The notes: generated by a model from the sequence alone, not told the origin. Numbered from the stretch's first letter, positions 32,749 to 41,909 are shown. The stretch is 64,000 nucleotides of DNA from Paenibacillus sp. BIHB 4019 (GCF_002741035.1 NZ_CP016808.1:310001-374000), one strand, 5' to 3'. Made by a program: numbers and translations.

Positions 32749-34344
32749 TTATTTAATATTTTTCTCAGTTACATAAGCTTGCCATTGTTTCATGTACTCG
32801 GCTTGTATTTTCTCAAGTCCAGCTTGCTTCGCTTTGTCCATGAATGTTTTCAAGCCTTCTTCGATATTGTCCACGAGACCAGCTTGCAGCGGGAACAGGT
32901 ACTGCTTCTCCACTTGCTCAAGCGCTGCTCTCTCGGCTTGGTAAGAACTGTAGTCTTCGGCAAAGCCGTTGAATTTGTCTGGAACTTGGATTTTGTCCAG
33001 CTCGTCGAAGATCGCTTTTACGCCGTCATAGTTTTTGTCAAACAGCATGAACTCTGGATTTCTCCATGCCCAGCCGTTCATGCCTTCACGAGCAAAGCCG
33101 TTCGAGCTTGCGTCGCCGATCATTTGGTAGTAGCCATCTTTAACTTCATAGTTTTTGCCTTCAACCCCGTATTGAGTCAACAGGTTGTAACGCTTATCCG
33201 TAACCATTTTTTCATAGAATGCCAGTGCGCGCTCTGCGTTTTTGCTGCTTGTTGGAATCGCAAAGCCGTTGTGAATCGCATGTACTGGTGTTGCAATGCC
33301 TGTTGTAAGCGGGAATGGGTAGTATTTCAGCTCCCAATCCGGGTGAGCCGCTTGCACTTTAATAACCGAATCATTGAAACGAGTTGGGTTGTCGCCGAAA
33401 ATCGTTGCTGCTTTGCCGCTTGTCAGCTGCTCCTGAATAACGTCGTTGATGTTCAGTACGTTTTTCGGGATGTAGCCGTTTTGCTGCCAGCGCTTGATCA
33501 GCTCCAAATCCGCTTTTTGCTCATCCGAGCCCCAGTATGTGTAAATGTTGCCTGGCTCGAAATAGTTCACGCCAAGACCGTAAGGCAGCGCGCCGATTGC
33601 TTTGTGCTCGATATCGCGAATTTGGTTCACAAGGCTGCCGCGAACGTCTGCACCAAGTGCGATTGGACGCATGCTTGGCTCATTGGCTTTAATGCCCGCC
33701 AAATACTCTTCATACGTTTTCAAATCCTTTGGCTCAGGCAGGTTGTATTTTTTACGAAGATCTTCACGCCATACGAAGCCATTCGTTACATACTCTTTGT
33801 ACGTTGCCGGAACGGTAAAGATTTGGTTGTCGATTTTAACCGCTTCCCACATATCTTTCGGCACGAACTCATTCAGCTTCGGCGCAGCTACAGGAAGCAG
33901 CTTGTCGAGCGGCTGGAATGCGCCTTTTTTCGCATAGGACTGGTATTGCGTCCATTCTGCTGTAAAGATCAGGTCAACCTGTTGGCCGGAGCCAAGCAGC
34001 AATTTATATTTTTGCTCCCAATCGGTCCATGACGTGTAGTTGAATTTGACGGTTGCATTCAAATCCTGAAGCGCCATTTCGTTGATTTTGTCTTGAATGG
34101 TAGCGAGATCCTTCGGCGCATCGCCCAGCATATAAAATTGCAATTCTACTTTTTTGGAAGTATCGATACCCGTTTTCTCGCCTGCTTGCGCATTGTCCGG
34201 CGATGCGGTAGCTGCTCCGCTATCTGCTGGACTGCTGGATGCTGCCGTATTTCCGCCACCATTGCCGCTGCAAGCTGCGATCATGCTCATAAGCAGCATT
34301 ACGGTGAGAAGCATGACTAAACCTTTGCTCTTTTTCTTCATCAT
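32749..34344 (-). CDS. Extracellular solute-binding lipoprotein of a sugar ABC importer (LplA-like)
   Basis: A 531-residue lipoprotein with a signal peptide and lipobox (IAAC at about residue 25), a Ser/Ala-rich spacer, then an ABC substrate-binding fold (VELQFYMLGDAPKD, VDLIFTAEWTQYQSYAKKGAF, WKNAERALAFYEKM-type segment). It captures oligosaccharides, probably pectin- or rhamnose-derived given the neighbours, and delivers them to the two permeases upstream in the same operon. No ATPase gene is present, as usual for this class, which shares MsmX-type ATPases. Confidence 0.93.
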   Translation of the reverse strand: MMKKKSKGLVMLLTVMLLMSMIAACSGNGGGNTAASSSPADSGAATASPDNAQAGEKTGIDTSKKVELQFYMLGDAPKDLATIQDKINEMALQDLNATVKFNYTSWTDWEQKYKLLLGSGQQVDLIFTAEWTQYQSYAKKGAFQPLDKLLPVAAPKLNEFVPKDMWEAVKIDNQIFTVPATYKEYVTNGFVWREDLRKKYNLPEPKDLKTYEEYLAGIKANEPSMRPIALGADVRGSLVNQIRDIEHKAIGALPYGLGVNYFEPGNIYTYWGSDEQKADLELIKRWQQNGYIPKNVLNINDVIQEQLTSGKAATIFGDNPTRFNDSVIKVQAAHPDWELKYYPFPLTTGIATPVHAIHNGFAIPTSSKNAERALAFYEKMVTDKRYNLLTQYGVEGKNYEVKDGYYQMIGDASSNGFAREGMNGWAWRNPEFMLFDKNYDGVKAIFDELDKIQVPDKFNGFAEDYSSYQAERAALEQVEKQYLFPLQAGLVDNIEEGLKTFMDKAKQAGLEKIQAEYMKQWQAYVTEKNIK

Positions 34345-34429
34345 GTGAATCCTCCCTTTTATAAGTTGAACCTATATATGTTAGCTGGACCCTAGTAGCA
34401 AGCTTGCCGCTATGCACTCTGGTACAGTT

Positions 34430-35323
34430 CTAACCTTTGACAGCCCCAATCGTCAAGCCTTTTACAAAATAACGCTGAACGAAAGGGTAAAGGAACAAAA
34501 TCGGGCCAGTTACAATAATCGCCATCGCCATCTTGGTCGACTCCATCGGCATATCGCCGCCAAGTGAAACGCCTGTGCCCGCTCCCATCTGTGACAGGAA
34601 GCTCATCGCATTAATGATGTTGTAGAGATAATATTGAAGCTGGTACATTGTCGTGTCATTGATAAACAGCGAGGATGTAAACCAGTCATTCCAGTAAGCC
34701 AGCGCCAGAAACAATCCGACGGTTGCGATGCCCGGCATCGACAATTGCAGCACGATGCGAGCGTAGATTGTAAAATCATTCGCGCCATCGATTTTAGCCG
34801 ATTCCGTTACCTCATCGGGAACGGCGGAGCGGATGAAGTTTTTCATTAATATAATGAGGAACGGCGTCATAAGTCCTGGGAGAATGAGCACCGCATACGT
34901 ATCGGTGAGCTGCAAATATTTCGTCAGCATAATGTACCACGGCACAAGCCCGCCCCCGAACAGCGTCGTGAAGTAAATAAAGAAGGAGAAAAAATTCCGA
35001 TATTTAAAATCTCTGCGCTGCAGGACGTAACCGGCCATTGTAATGAAGAACAGACCGAGAAATGTGCCGACGACTGTCGTTATGATCGTAACGGTGTAGG
35101 CGTTGATGACCTGCTGCGGGAATCTCAGCACCGTTGTGTAGCCTTCGAGTGAAAATACCTGCGGGATCAAATGATACCCGTCGCGGAGAATCGATTCGTT
35201 CTGGGTGAACGATGCTGACACAATGAGCAGAAACGGAAACAGGCAAGCGACGGACGTGAGCAAAATAACTACGAAAGCAATAATACGGAACAGCAGCATA
35301 TAGCTGTCGTCTTTGATTTTCAT
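34430..35323 (-). CDS. ABC sugar permease (LplC/YtcP-like)
   Basis: A 297-residue membrane protein with six predicted segments and the conserved permease loop EAAxxDGA-like sequence ESAKIDGANDFTIYARIVLQLSMPGIAT (about 180-205). The end is LYPFVQRYFVKGLTIGAVKG, typical of this family. It is the second permease of the importer whose first permease is at 36012-36935. The two are separated by an unusual 690-base gap that contains two inverted palindromic elements. The solute-binding gene follows 85 bases downstream. Confidence 0.93.
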   Translation of the reverse strand: MKIKDDSYMLLFRIIAFVVILLTSVACLFPFLLIVSASFTQNESILRDGYHLIPQVFSLEGYTTVLRFPQQVINAYTVTIITTVVGTFLGLFFITMAGYVLQRRDFKYRNFFSFFIYFTTLFGGGLVPWYIMLTKYLQLTDTYAVLILPGLMTPFLIILMKNFIRSAVPDEVTESAKIDGANDFTIYARIVLQLSMPGIATVGLFLALAYWNDWFTSSLFINDTTMYQLQYYLYNIINAMSFLSQMGAGTGVSLGGDMPMESTKMAMAIIVTGPILFLYPFVQRYFVKGLTIGAVKG

Positions 35324-35398
35324 AAAGTAACCTCCATGTTCTCTTTGTGTCGGTGATTAGAATAAGTGCGCTTGGCGAGGGTAGGTTCGTCGCTGCGC

Positions 35399-35515
35399 AA
35401 AAGGTTTGGCTTCCGATCGCCATTGCCCGTGGAAATTTTCAACTATACCGCCAGCGGTAAATTTCCACGGACAAAAGCGAACGCGTTCGCTTCTCCAGCT
35501 CAAACCTTTTACTCC
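35399..35515 (+). repeat. Palindromic repeat element, copy B
   Basis: Outer arms AAAAGGTTTG (35399-35408) and CAAACCTTTT (35501-35510). Inner arms at 35423-35438 and 35459-35474 pair over 16 positions with one mismatch. The blocks CCGATCGC, GCGAACGC and GCTTCTCCAGCT are shared with copy A. The inner-arm sequence differs from copies A and C, but the pairing is kept. Confidence 0.88.
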
Positions 35516-35865
35516 GCTCAGGCCCCCTTCACCAACACCCTCCTTCTAAAACACAAACCACAAAGATCGAATTCATACAGCAGAAAAACAATTGATTTGA
35601 CGCTTATAAATGTCTGCATCTCTGTGATTAAGGCTTCTTCGCTCCCATGCTTAAGCACCTGCTTAATCACAAGTCTGTGCACGAAGGCAAGCGCACTTGC
35701 CTTGCTCTAACCCACGAAGGTATAATGCAAACGCAAATGCAGCAAAGAATTTGTTACTGGTCTGGCTCTTGGTTCTTGGTTTTGAACTTAAAGGTATGGC
35801 GCAAGCGCAAAAGCGGCTAAGCAGCTTTTCCCTCCCCCTAGGAGGGGGGATGAAAAAGGCGAAGT
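35516..35865. other. Gene-free spacer between repeat copies B and C
   Basis: No credible gene. It contains a 10-base inverted repeat, TGTGATTAAG (35623-35632) and CTTAATCACA (35662-35671), and a C5/G5 palindrome near 35832-35849. With the two repeat copies it forms a 600-base insert-like block inside an operon. Confidence 0.55.
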
Positions 35866-35866
35866 G

Positions 35867-35980
35867 GAATGAAAAGGTTGAGTTGGAGAAGCGTGAGCGT
35901 TCGCTTTTACCCTTGAATTTCCCCCTTAAGGGGGTATTCGAAGAAATTCAAGGGTAATGGCGATCGTAAACCAACCTTTT
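35867..35980 (-). repeat. Palindromic repeat element, copy C (inverted)
   Basis: Read on the minus strand it matches copies A and B: outer arms AAAAGGTTG and CAACCTTTT (35980-35972 and 35880-35872), inner arms a perfect 15-bp pair (35957-35943 with 35921-35907), blocks ACGATCGC, GCGAACGCT and GCTTCTCCAACT. Its loop holds a separate CCCCCTTAAGGGGG palindrome not seen in the others. Confidence 0.88.
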
Positions 35981-36011
35981 CATGCAACGCAGCCTCTTTT
36001 TCATCACCTTC

Positions 36012-36935
36012 CTAGAACAATGCGTATTCGTCGTTGATTTTTCGAATAATATAGTTGACCGTCATAATCAGGATAAAGCCGAACAACGATTGGTAAAGCC
36101 CCGCAGCAGTCGACATCCCAATATCAAACGTTACTTTCAGCGAGCGGTACACATACGTATCCAGAATGTCCGTCGCATCATACAGCACGCCGTTGTTGCC
36201 GATTAATTGATAGAACAAGTCGAACTGTCCTTTCATAATGCTGCCGAGAGCGAACAGCAGCAGGACGACGAATGTCGTTTTCAGCATCGGAACCGTAATG
36301 TACCAAATCCGTTGAAAAATGTTGGCGCCGTCAATTTTGGCCGCTTCGTAATATTCATCGCTGATGCCTGTAATAGCAGCCAGATAAATAACCATGCTGT
36401 AACCGAGGTTTTTCCATAGATAGAACAAAATAATGAGCGGTATCCATACCCAAGGCGTGTTGTATACATCAACCGGCTCAATGCTGAGCTGCTTGAGCAG
36501 CGTGTTCAAGAATCCGCTTTCATAGTTGAACAAATTGTACACGATAACGCTCAGGATAACGAAAGATACGAAATAAGGCAAAAACATAACAGATTGCGTC
36601 AGCTTCTTGAACCATTTCGATTTAAGCTCGCTTAGCAGAATAGCCAGCGCGATGGCAAGCACATTGCCAAGCCCGATGAAGGCTATATTATAGCCAATCG
36701 TATTTAAGGTCAGTTTAGTCAAAATGCCGGATTGCCATAAAAACTTGAAGTTTTCCAGCCCAACGAATTCACTATTGAATAAGCTCGTATTATAATCGAA
36801 CCTCGTGAAAGCGTAATAGATGCCGACCATCGGTAAATAGGAATTGATGATGAAAAATAAAATCGTCGGCAGCAGCATGAGAAATAAAATGCGGTTGGTG
36901 ATCAGCTCGTGAAAAAAACCTCTTCTCGTATTCAT
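36012..36935 (-). CDS. ABC sugar permease (LplB/YteP-like)
   Basis: A 307-residue membrane protein with six segments; the start MNTRRGFFHELITNRILFLM and the segment PMVGIYYAFTRFDYNTSLFNS are typical of LplB. The permease loop is YYEAAKIDGANIFQRIWYITVPML. The ATG at 36935 follows AAAGGGGAG; a frame reaching to 37022 adds 29 Lys/Ala-rich residues that are unlikely. It is the first gene of the importer operon. Confidence 0.9.
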   Translation of the reverse strand: MNTRRGFFHELITNRILFLMLLPTILFFIINSYLPMVGIYYAFTRFDYNTSLFNSEFVGLENFKFLWQSGILTKLTLNTIGYNIAFIGLGNVLAIALAILLSELKSKWFKKLTQSVMFLPYFVSFVILSVIVYNLFNYESGFLNTLLKQLSIEPVDVYNTPWVWIPLIILFYLWKNLGYSMVIYLAAITGISDEYYEAAKIDGANIFQRIWYITVPMLKTTFVVLLLFALGSIMKGQFDLFYQLIGNNGVLYDATDILDTYVYRSLKVTFDIGMSTAAGLYQSLFGFILIMTVNYIIRKINDEYALF

Positions 36936-37142
36936 GCAGGCTATGTCTCCCCTTTCAGCTTTCAGCTTTGCTTTTTCTTTTTTCATTTGTACGATGCGAG
37001 CTGCAATTGCCCTCATGCTCACTTGCTCATTTCTAGGCGACTGCTGCTGCTTGCGTCGTTCGTTGTGCCCTCAGTGTATAGCAGGCTCGAAACGCTCAGC
37101 TAGAGCAACATCAGGCAATTAGTGAAAAATGCTGCGAAAACA

Positions 37143-37157
37143 CAGGTGAACGAATTG
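37143..37157 (+). promoter_or_regulatory. Shared motif upstream of the ABC operon
   Basis: CAGGTGAACGAATTG also occurs nearly unchanged (CAGGTGAACAAACTG) at 39530-39544 before the AraC-sensor gene. Here it touches a -10-like TACAAT of the minus strand. It may be a binding site of the YesS-like regulator. Confidence 0.4.
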
Positions 37158-37223
37158 TACCTCTATGCATTTTTCAGCTTTTCACAGGCTGTCCACTAAC
37201 GCTGCAAGATGTTAAAAACATAG

Positions 37224-37266
37224 AGAAAAAGCCGCTTTTCCCGGTGTGAACAGGAAAAACGGCTCT
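37224..37266 (-). terminator. Terminator of the GH42 gene
   Basis: On the minus strand AGCCGTTTTTCC pairs with GGAAAAGCGGCT, followed by TTTTCTC. It separates the GH42 gene from the ABC operon. Confidence 0.88.
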
Positions 37267-37282
37267 TCTATTGCAGCACCGC

Positions 37283-39304
37283 CTATGTCGATATCTGCAA
37301 GATCATGACGCCATATGGTTCGATTGTTACTGCGCCAGACAAGTGTTCACTGGTCAGCAAATCGGTGTATTCTACTTCTCCCAGCTCAAGCTTGGACTCA
37401 AAAGGATTATGATTCAGCACGAAAGTGTAAGCTTCCTCCCCTTTTTGACGCTGCGCAAGCTCGACTCCGGCATCCGCCAGGAGCGGTGCCCCGATGCCAT
37501 GCTTATCGCAAAGCGTCTGCACAAGTCCGCTTAGCAGCTTCTGCTCAGGAACCGTCGCCACATAATAGGCTTCGCCTTCCCCGTAGCGATTGACGGTTAA
37601 CGCTGGCATCCCCGCATAAAAATCGGACCCATAGCTGCCAAGGGCCTCTGCGCCCTCCAAATGAAGCAAATCGCATAGCAGCTCACACTCATAAGTGCCC
37701 CCGGCTATATGCCCAAACTGCTCTCCCACTTCGATTGTGTTGCGCATATCCGGCGTCAAGCTGTCGATTTCTTCGACCCATACGCCAAGCAGCTTTCTTA
37801 ACGCGCCTGGATAGCCGCCCAGCGTGACTAAATCATTTTCATTGACGATCCCGCTGAAAAAGGTCGTTATAAACGTGCCGCCAGCCTGCACGAACGCTTC
37901 GATGCGCTCGGCTACGCCTGGCTTCAGCATATACATGACGGGAGCGACGACGATTTTGTACTTGGAGAAGTCGCTGAGCGGGCTAATGACGTCCATTTGA
38001 ATGTTTTGGTCGTAAAAAGCTTTATAATAGCGCTGCGCCTGCTCCAAATAGTTCAAGTCCACGCTTGGCCCGCTCGTGATTTCAACCGCATTCCAGTTGT
38101 CGATATCAAACAGCAGCGCCGCTTCCGCCTGTACCGTGGCATCCAGCAGCTTGTCGCCAAGCTTCTCCAGCTCGCGCCCCAGCTGCGCGCATTCGCGGAA
38201 TACGCGCGTATGCTCATGCCCGACATGCTCGATGAGCGCTCCATGATATTTCTCGCAAGCGCCGATCGAGCGGCGCAGCTGGAAGAACATCACCGTGTCG
38301 GCGCCATGCGCGACCGCCTGGTAGCTCCACAGCCGCATGACGCCCGGGCGCTTGAGGCTGTTGTAGGGCTGCCAGTTTTGCTGGCTTGGCGTCTGCTCCA
38401 TCAGCATGAACGGCTTGCCCTGCTTGAGGCCCCGCATATAATCATGGCGCATCGCCACATTGCCCATCGGCTCATTCATTTGCGGATAGCTGTCCCAGGA
38501 CACGATATCCATCGCATCGCCCCATTTTTGCAAATCAAGGCCGTTGAACAGCCCCCAAATATTTGTCGTAATCGGCAAATCCGGCGTAATACGCTTCAGC
38601 TCCTCATACTCACCCTTATAGCAGGCTAGAAGGGAATCGGACATAAACCTTTTATAATCGAGTGCCATCGGCTGAAAATGGCGGTTGTCTCCGTTAAGGT
38701 TAGAGGGCGGCACAATATCTTCCCAGTCATACACCGTATGGCCCCAGAAGCTCATGTTCCACTCTGCGTTCAAGCGCTCGGTGGTGCCGAATTTTGCCTG
38801 CAGCCAGATACGGAAAGCTTCCGCGCAATGATTGCAATAGCAATGTGTGCCATACTCATTGTTAATATGCCAAATGAGCAGCGCGGGATGCTCTTTGTAG
38901 CGCTCGGCTAGCTTCGCCGCAAGAGCACGGGAGAAACGGCGGTATGTCTTGCTATTCGGACAAAAATTAGTACGGGAGCCATGCGTCCGCTTCCGTCCAT
39001 CTACATCAACCGGCAAAATATCGTCATACTTGCGTGACATCCATGCAGGCTGTGCAGCCGTCGAGGTGGCGAGGCAAGCGTAAATCCCATTTTCAGCAAT
39101 AAGATCCAGCAGCTTATCCAGCCATTCAAACTGATAGACGTCCTCGGAAGGCTGCAGCTTCGCCCAGCTAAATACCGGAAGCGTGACGACATTAATGCCC
39201 GCCTCCTTAAACAAACGCATATCCTCCTGCCAGATCGCCTCTGGCCATTGATCAGGGTTATAGTCACCGCCATACCAAATTTTTGGAAGCTTGGAATGAA
39301 TCAT
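37283..39304 (-). CDS. GH42 beta-galactosidase (YesZ-like)
   Basis: A 673-residue glycoside hydrolase family 42 enzyme. The acid/base is Glu150 (HINNEYG) and the nucleophile Glu303 (LMEQTPS). The four-cysteine zinc site is present (Cys115, Cys155, Cys157, Cys160). A trimerisation domain and a small C-terminal beta domain follow. No signal peptide, so it hydrolyses imported beta-galactosides, here probably galactan side chains of rhamnogalacturonan I, as YesZ does. It is a single gene with its own terminator, divergent from the AraC-sensor gene. Confidence 0.95.
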   Translation of the reverse strand: MIHSKLPKIWYGGDYNPDQWPEAIWQEDMRLFKEAGINVVTLPVFSWAKLQPSEDVYQFEWLDKLLDLIAENGIYACLATSTAAQPAWMSRKYDDILPVDVDGRKRTHGSRTNFCPNSKTYRRFSRALAAKLAERYKEHPALLIWHINNEYGTHCYCNHCAEAFRIWLQAKFGTTERLNAEWNMSFWGHTVYDWEDIVPPSNLNGDNRHFQPMALDYKRFMSDSLLACYKGEYEELKRITPDLPITTNIWGLFNGLDLQKWGDAMDIVSWDSYPQMNEPMGNVAMRHDYMRGLKQGKPFMLMEQTPSQQNWQPYNSLKRPGVMRLWSYQAVAHGADTVMFFQLRRSIGACEKYHGALIEHVGHEHTRVFRECAQLGRELEKLGDKLLDATVQAEAALLFDIDNWNAVEITSGPSVDLNYLEQAQRYYKAFYDQNIQMDVISPLSDFSKYKIVVAPVMYMLKPGVAERIEAFVQAGGTFITTFFSGIVNENDLVTLGGYPGALRKLLGVWVEEIDSLTPDMRNTIEVGEQFGHIAGGTYECELLCDLLHLEGAEALGSYGSDFYAGMPALTVNRYGEGEAYYVATVPEQKLLSGLVQTLCDKHGIGAPLLADAGVELAQRQKGEEAYTFVLNHNPFESKLELGEVEYTDLLTSEHLSGAVTIEPYGVMILQIST

Positions 39305-39417
39305 TTTGTCACTTTCCCTTCGACTTATCCATATTGCACTGCGAATTCGAGGAAAAGTCTAAAGGAAAGCATTAGCTTTGTCATCTGAACGTATTGGTTT
39401 TGCCAAAAAGTTCACTC

Positions 39418-39436
39418 CAGTTCGGTTTGTTCACAG
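39418..39436 (-). promoter_or_regulatory. Inverted copy of the shared motif
   Basis: On the minus strand CTGTGAACAAACCGAACTG, matching GTGAACAAACTG at 39533-39544. The two face each other across the intergenic region between the GH42 and AraC-sensor genes. Confidence 0.35.
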
Positions 39437-39476
39437 CGATCAGAGCAAGGTCGTTCAATTTTATGCATAGAATACA

Positions 39477-39506
39477 TTGTACGGTTGGCAAAGTGAAGTT
39501 TATAAT
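39477..39506 (+). promoter_or_regulatory. Promoter of the AraC-sensor gene
   Basis: TTGTAC at 39477-39482, 18-base spacer, perfect TATAAT at 39501-39506. The leader of about 120 bases then carries the shared motif (39530-39544) and a perfect palindrome. Confidence 0.65.
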
Positions 39507-39598
39507 ATGAACAGAGATGCATGAGGGATCAGGTGAACAAACTGACATATGCGCATAATCAGGCAACCGATATCTAAACCAATTAGAGACTTATAAAA

Positions 39599-39612
39599 AG
39601 TAAGCGCTTACT
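39599..39612. promoter_or_regulatory. Perfect 14-bp palindrome, LacI/CcpA-type operator
   Basis: AGTAAGCGCTTACT, a complete dyad with a central CG as in LacI-family operators, 20 bases before the AraC-sensor start codon. Downstream of the promoter it could act as a roadblock. The binding protein is not known. Confidence 0.55.
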
Positions 39613-39632
39613 AAGAAAAGAGGGGGACAGCT

Positions 39633-41909
39633 ATGAAAGCAAACGCATGGAAAAATAACGGAAAGCTCTACAGCAGGTTTCTGCTCAGCATTACATTATG
39701 TATCGTATTGACGCTGCTTATTTCGTCCTTCTTCTATTACCTTGCTTATACAAGACTGGATCTAAAGCAGGCCTATTTATCCGACGTCAGCAGCCTGACC
39801 CGAACGAGCCATGAAGTGAATAGCATGACGGAGAGCGCCCAGTCGCTCACCTTCCAGCTGTACCGGACGTTTACGATTTCCAAGCTGCTTTTTTATACGA
39901 AGCCTAATATTTATGATGTGACGGCAGCAATGAATGACTTGACCAATTACTTGAGCTCCATGCCGTTTATTGAGTCGATATATGTATACAATTCAGCCAA
40001 CAATCAATTTTACATTGCCAATCGTTCGGGGCAAAGCGGGATTTTTACCAAGGAGGAAATTTCCGATAAAGGCATTTTACAGACGTTAGACGATTTCCAG
40101 ACGTATAAGCCGTTTACGCCGATTCCACGCTCCTATGTGCCAGAGGATGCAGACAGTCCAGTATTGCCTGGACAGCCGTCACCCGTACATCATGTATATA
40201 CTTATTTAGGCTATGATGCGGTCGGTAAAAATCAAACGATTAACTCGGCAGTCATCGTCAATATTTCATCGTCGTGGATTAATAAAGATATTGGAAGCGT
40301 CGCGAGCGAGTCACTCGGCAAATCGTTTATTATCGATGATCGCCAGCGCATGCTTTCGCGCGATACACTCGCCCCCAAATCGTTGAATAAGCAAGATAAT
40401 GATATGCTTTTATCGCAAATTTTCGGACAACAGCAGCCGGGTTATATTGTGGCGCGATTTGACGGACAAAAATCGCTCATTTCCTATACGTCCTCGGATG
40501 CGCTCGAATGGCAATATGTTCGCGTCACGCCTTATGGAGAAATTACAGGAAAAGTAAGTGCCATTCGCAATACGACGCTTGCTATTGCCGCCGCGATTTT
40601 GGCTATCGGCCTGCTTATTTCCTGGCTGCTGTCACGTATGCTCTACCGCCCGATCCATCATATTATGGATAAAATGAATATGCTCGAAACAGAGCGGCGC
40701 AACAGCTCCTATACGATTAGACAAAATATTTTACGCAACTTGCTGGAAGGCGCGCAGCAGTTGCAGACGAAAACCCAGCTCGACAAGCTTGAGCAAAGCG
40801 GCATTACGTTTGATTTCACAAACCATTACCGCGTCGTATTAATTAAAATTGATGACCTAGAAGCGCTCAGGGAAACGCGGGGCAATGATCTGCTCGCTTA
40901 TAAATTTGCCATTATGAACATTAGCTGGGAAATTGGGCTGAAGCATTACCGCGTCGAAACGGTTGATATGAATGAAGACAGCGTTGTGCTCATGCTTGGG
41001 CGCCTCGAATCGACGGAGCAGCCGGATGATGAGCTGCTGCGGACGATGCTGCTGCAAATTCAGCATTCGAGCCTGGAATATTTGCGGATAGGCATTTCTA
41101 TGACGTACAGCCCGGAGGCGAACCAGCCTCAGCAGCTAGCCTCCCTCTATAAGCAGGTGAAGGAAGCTTCGCTGCACCGCTTATTTTATGGGCAGGGCTG
41201 CTTGATCTATTCGCAACAGATTATGGAGCTGAAAGCGAAGGAATATAAATTCCCCGTCGATAAGGAGAAAAAACTGACCGATGCGCTGATGGCTTCCAAA
41301 AATGTCGATGCCAAGCAGATTTTCGCCTCTATTGTAGAGGAGACGGCTGACTATCCGATTCACGTCGTGCAGCTCGCTATCTCGCATTTAACAATGACGG
41401 TCAATACGATTTTGTACACCATTCATAAAAATAACAGTCTAGAGGTCGAAACCGGGCTGAATACGAACATTCCATCACTCGATAAATTCGAGACGGTGGA
41501 GGAAATGAACGCCTTATTTTTCACCTTATTTGATGATATTCAGGCTAGGCTTATGGAGAAACGTACGGTTAAGCAAAGCGATCTCATTCGTAAAATCAAT
41601 GAGCTGATTGAGCGCGACTTCGCGAACTCCAATCTATGCTTGAATTGGATTGCTGAGGAGCTGGATATGTCCTCCATCTATATTAGCCGGGTTTACAAGC
41701 AGCAGACGCTGACCGCTGTCGTCGACGTCATTAATCAGGTGCGGCTGGAGCATGCCAAAGATTATTTGGAAAATACGGATTGGTCCGTCGTCGATATCGC
41801 CGACAAAAGCGGCTATACGAGCAGCTCTTATTTCCATCGCATGTTCAAGAAAAGCTTCGGCGTCACCCCCGCCGACTATCGCAAAACAAGACTCGCCCAG
41901 CATGGCTGA
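39633..41909 (+). CDS. Membrane-bound AraC-family sensor-regulator (YesS-like)
   Basis: A 758-residue protein. A membrane segment (about 14-36), an extracytoplasmic cache-like sensor (about 40-300), a second membrane segment (about 307-332), a central degenerate-cyclase-like region and a C-terminal AraC helix-turn-helix pair (about 660-752; CLNWIAEELDMSSIYISRVYKQQ and VVDIADKSGYTSSSYFHRMFKKSFGVTPADYRK). This is the YesS/YtdP layout; such proteins activate pectin-sugar import and GH42 genes in response to oligosaccharides outside the cell. A GAGGGGG site precedes the ATG. Confidence 0.92.
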   Translation: MKANAWKNNGKLYSRFLLSITLCIVLTLLISSFFYYLAYTRLDLKQAYLSDVSSLTRTSHEVNSMTESAQSLTFQLYRTFTISKLLFYTKPNIYDVTAAMNDLTNYLSSMPFIESIYVYNSANNQFYIANRSGQSGIFTKEEISDKGILQTLDDFQTYKPFTPIPRSYVPEDADSPVLPGQPSPVHHVYTYLGYDAVGKNQTINSAVIVNISSSWINKDIGSVASESLGKSFIIDDRQRMLSRDTLAPKSLNKQDNDMLLSQIFGQQQPGYIVARFDGQKSLISYTSSDALEWQYVRVTPYGEITGKVSAIRNTTLAIAAAILAIGLLISWLLSRMLYRPIHHIMDKMNMLETERRNSSYTIRQNILRNLLEGAQQLQTKTQLDKLEQSGITFDFTNHYRVVLIKIDDLEALRETRGNDLLAYKFAIMNISWEIGLKHYRVETVDMNEDSVVLMLGRLESTEQPDDELLRTMLLQIQHSSLEYLRIGISMTYSPEANQPQQLASLYKQVKEASLHRLFYGQGCLIYSQQIMELKAKEYKFPVDKEKKLTDALMASKNVDAKQIFASIVEETADYPIHVVQLAISHLTMTVNTILYTIHKNNSLEVETGLNTNIPSLDKFETVEEMNALFFTLFDDIQARLMEKRTVKQSDLIRKINELIERDFANSNLCLNWIAEELDMSSIYISRVYKQQTLTAVVDVINQVRLEHAKDYLENTDWSVVDIADKSGYTSSSYFHRMFKKSFGVTPADYRKTRLAQHG

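Noticed and set aside
32680..34032. 450-codon open frame opposite the solute-binding protein gene
   Set aside because: Antisense shadow of a well-supported lipoprotein gene; the predicted chain has no sensible domain.
35366..35957. Short frames between the two permease genes
   Set aside because: They coincide with the repeat copies B and C and have no ribosome site; not treated as genes.
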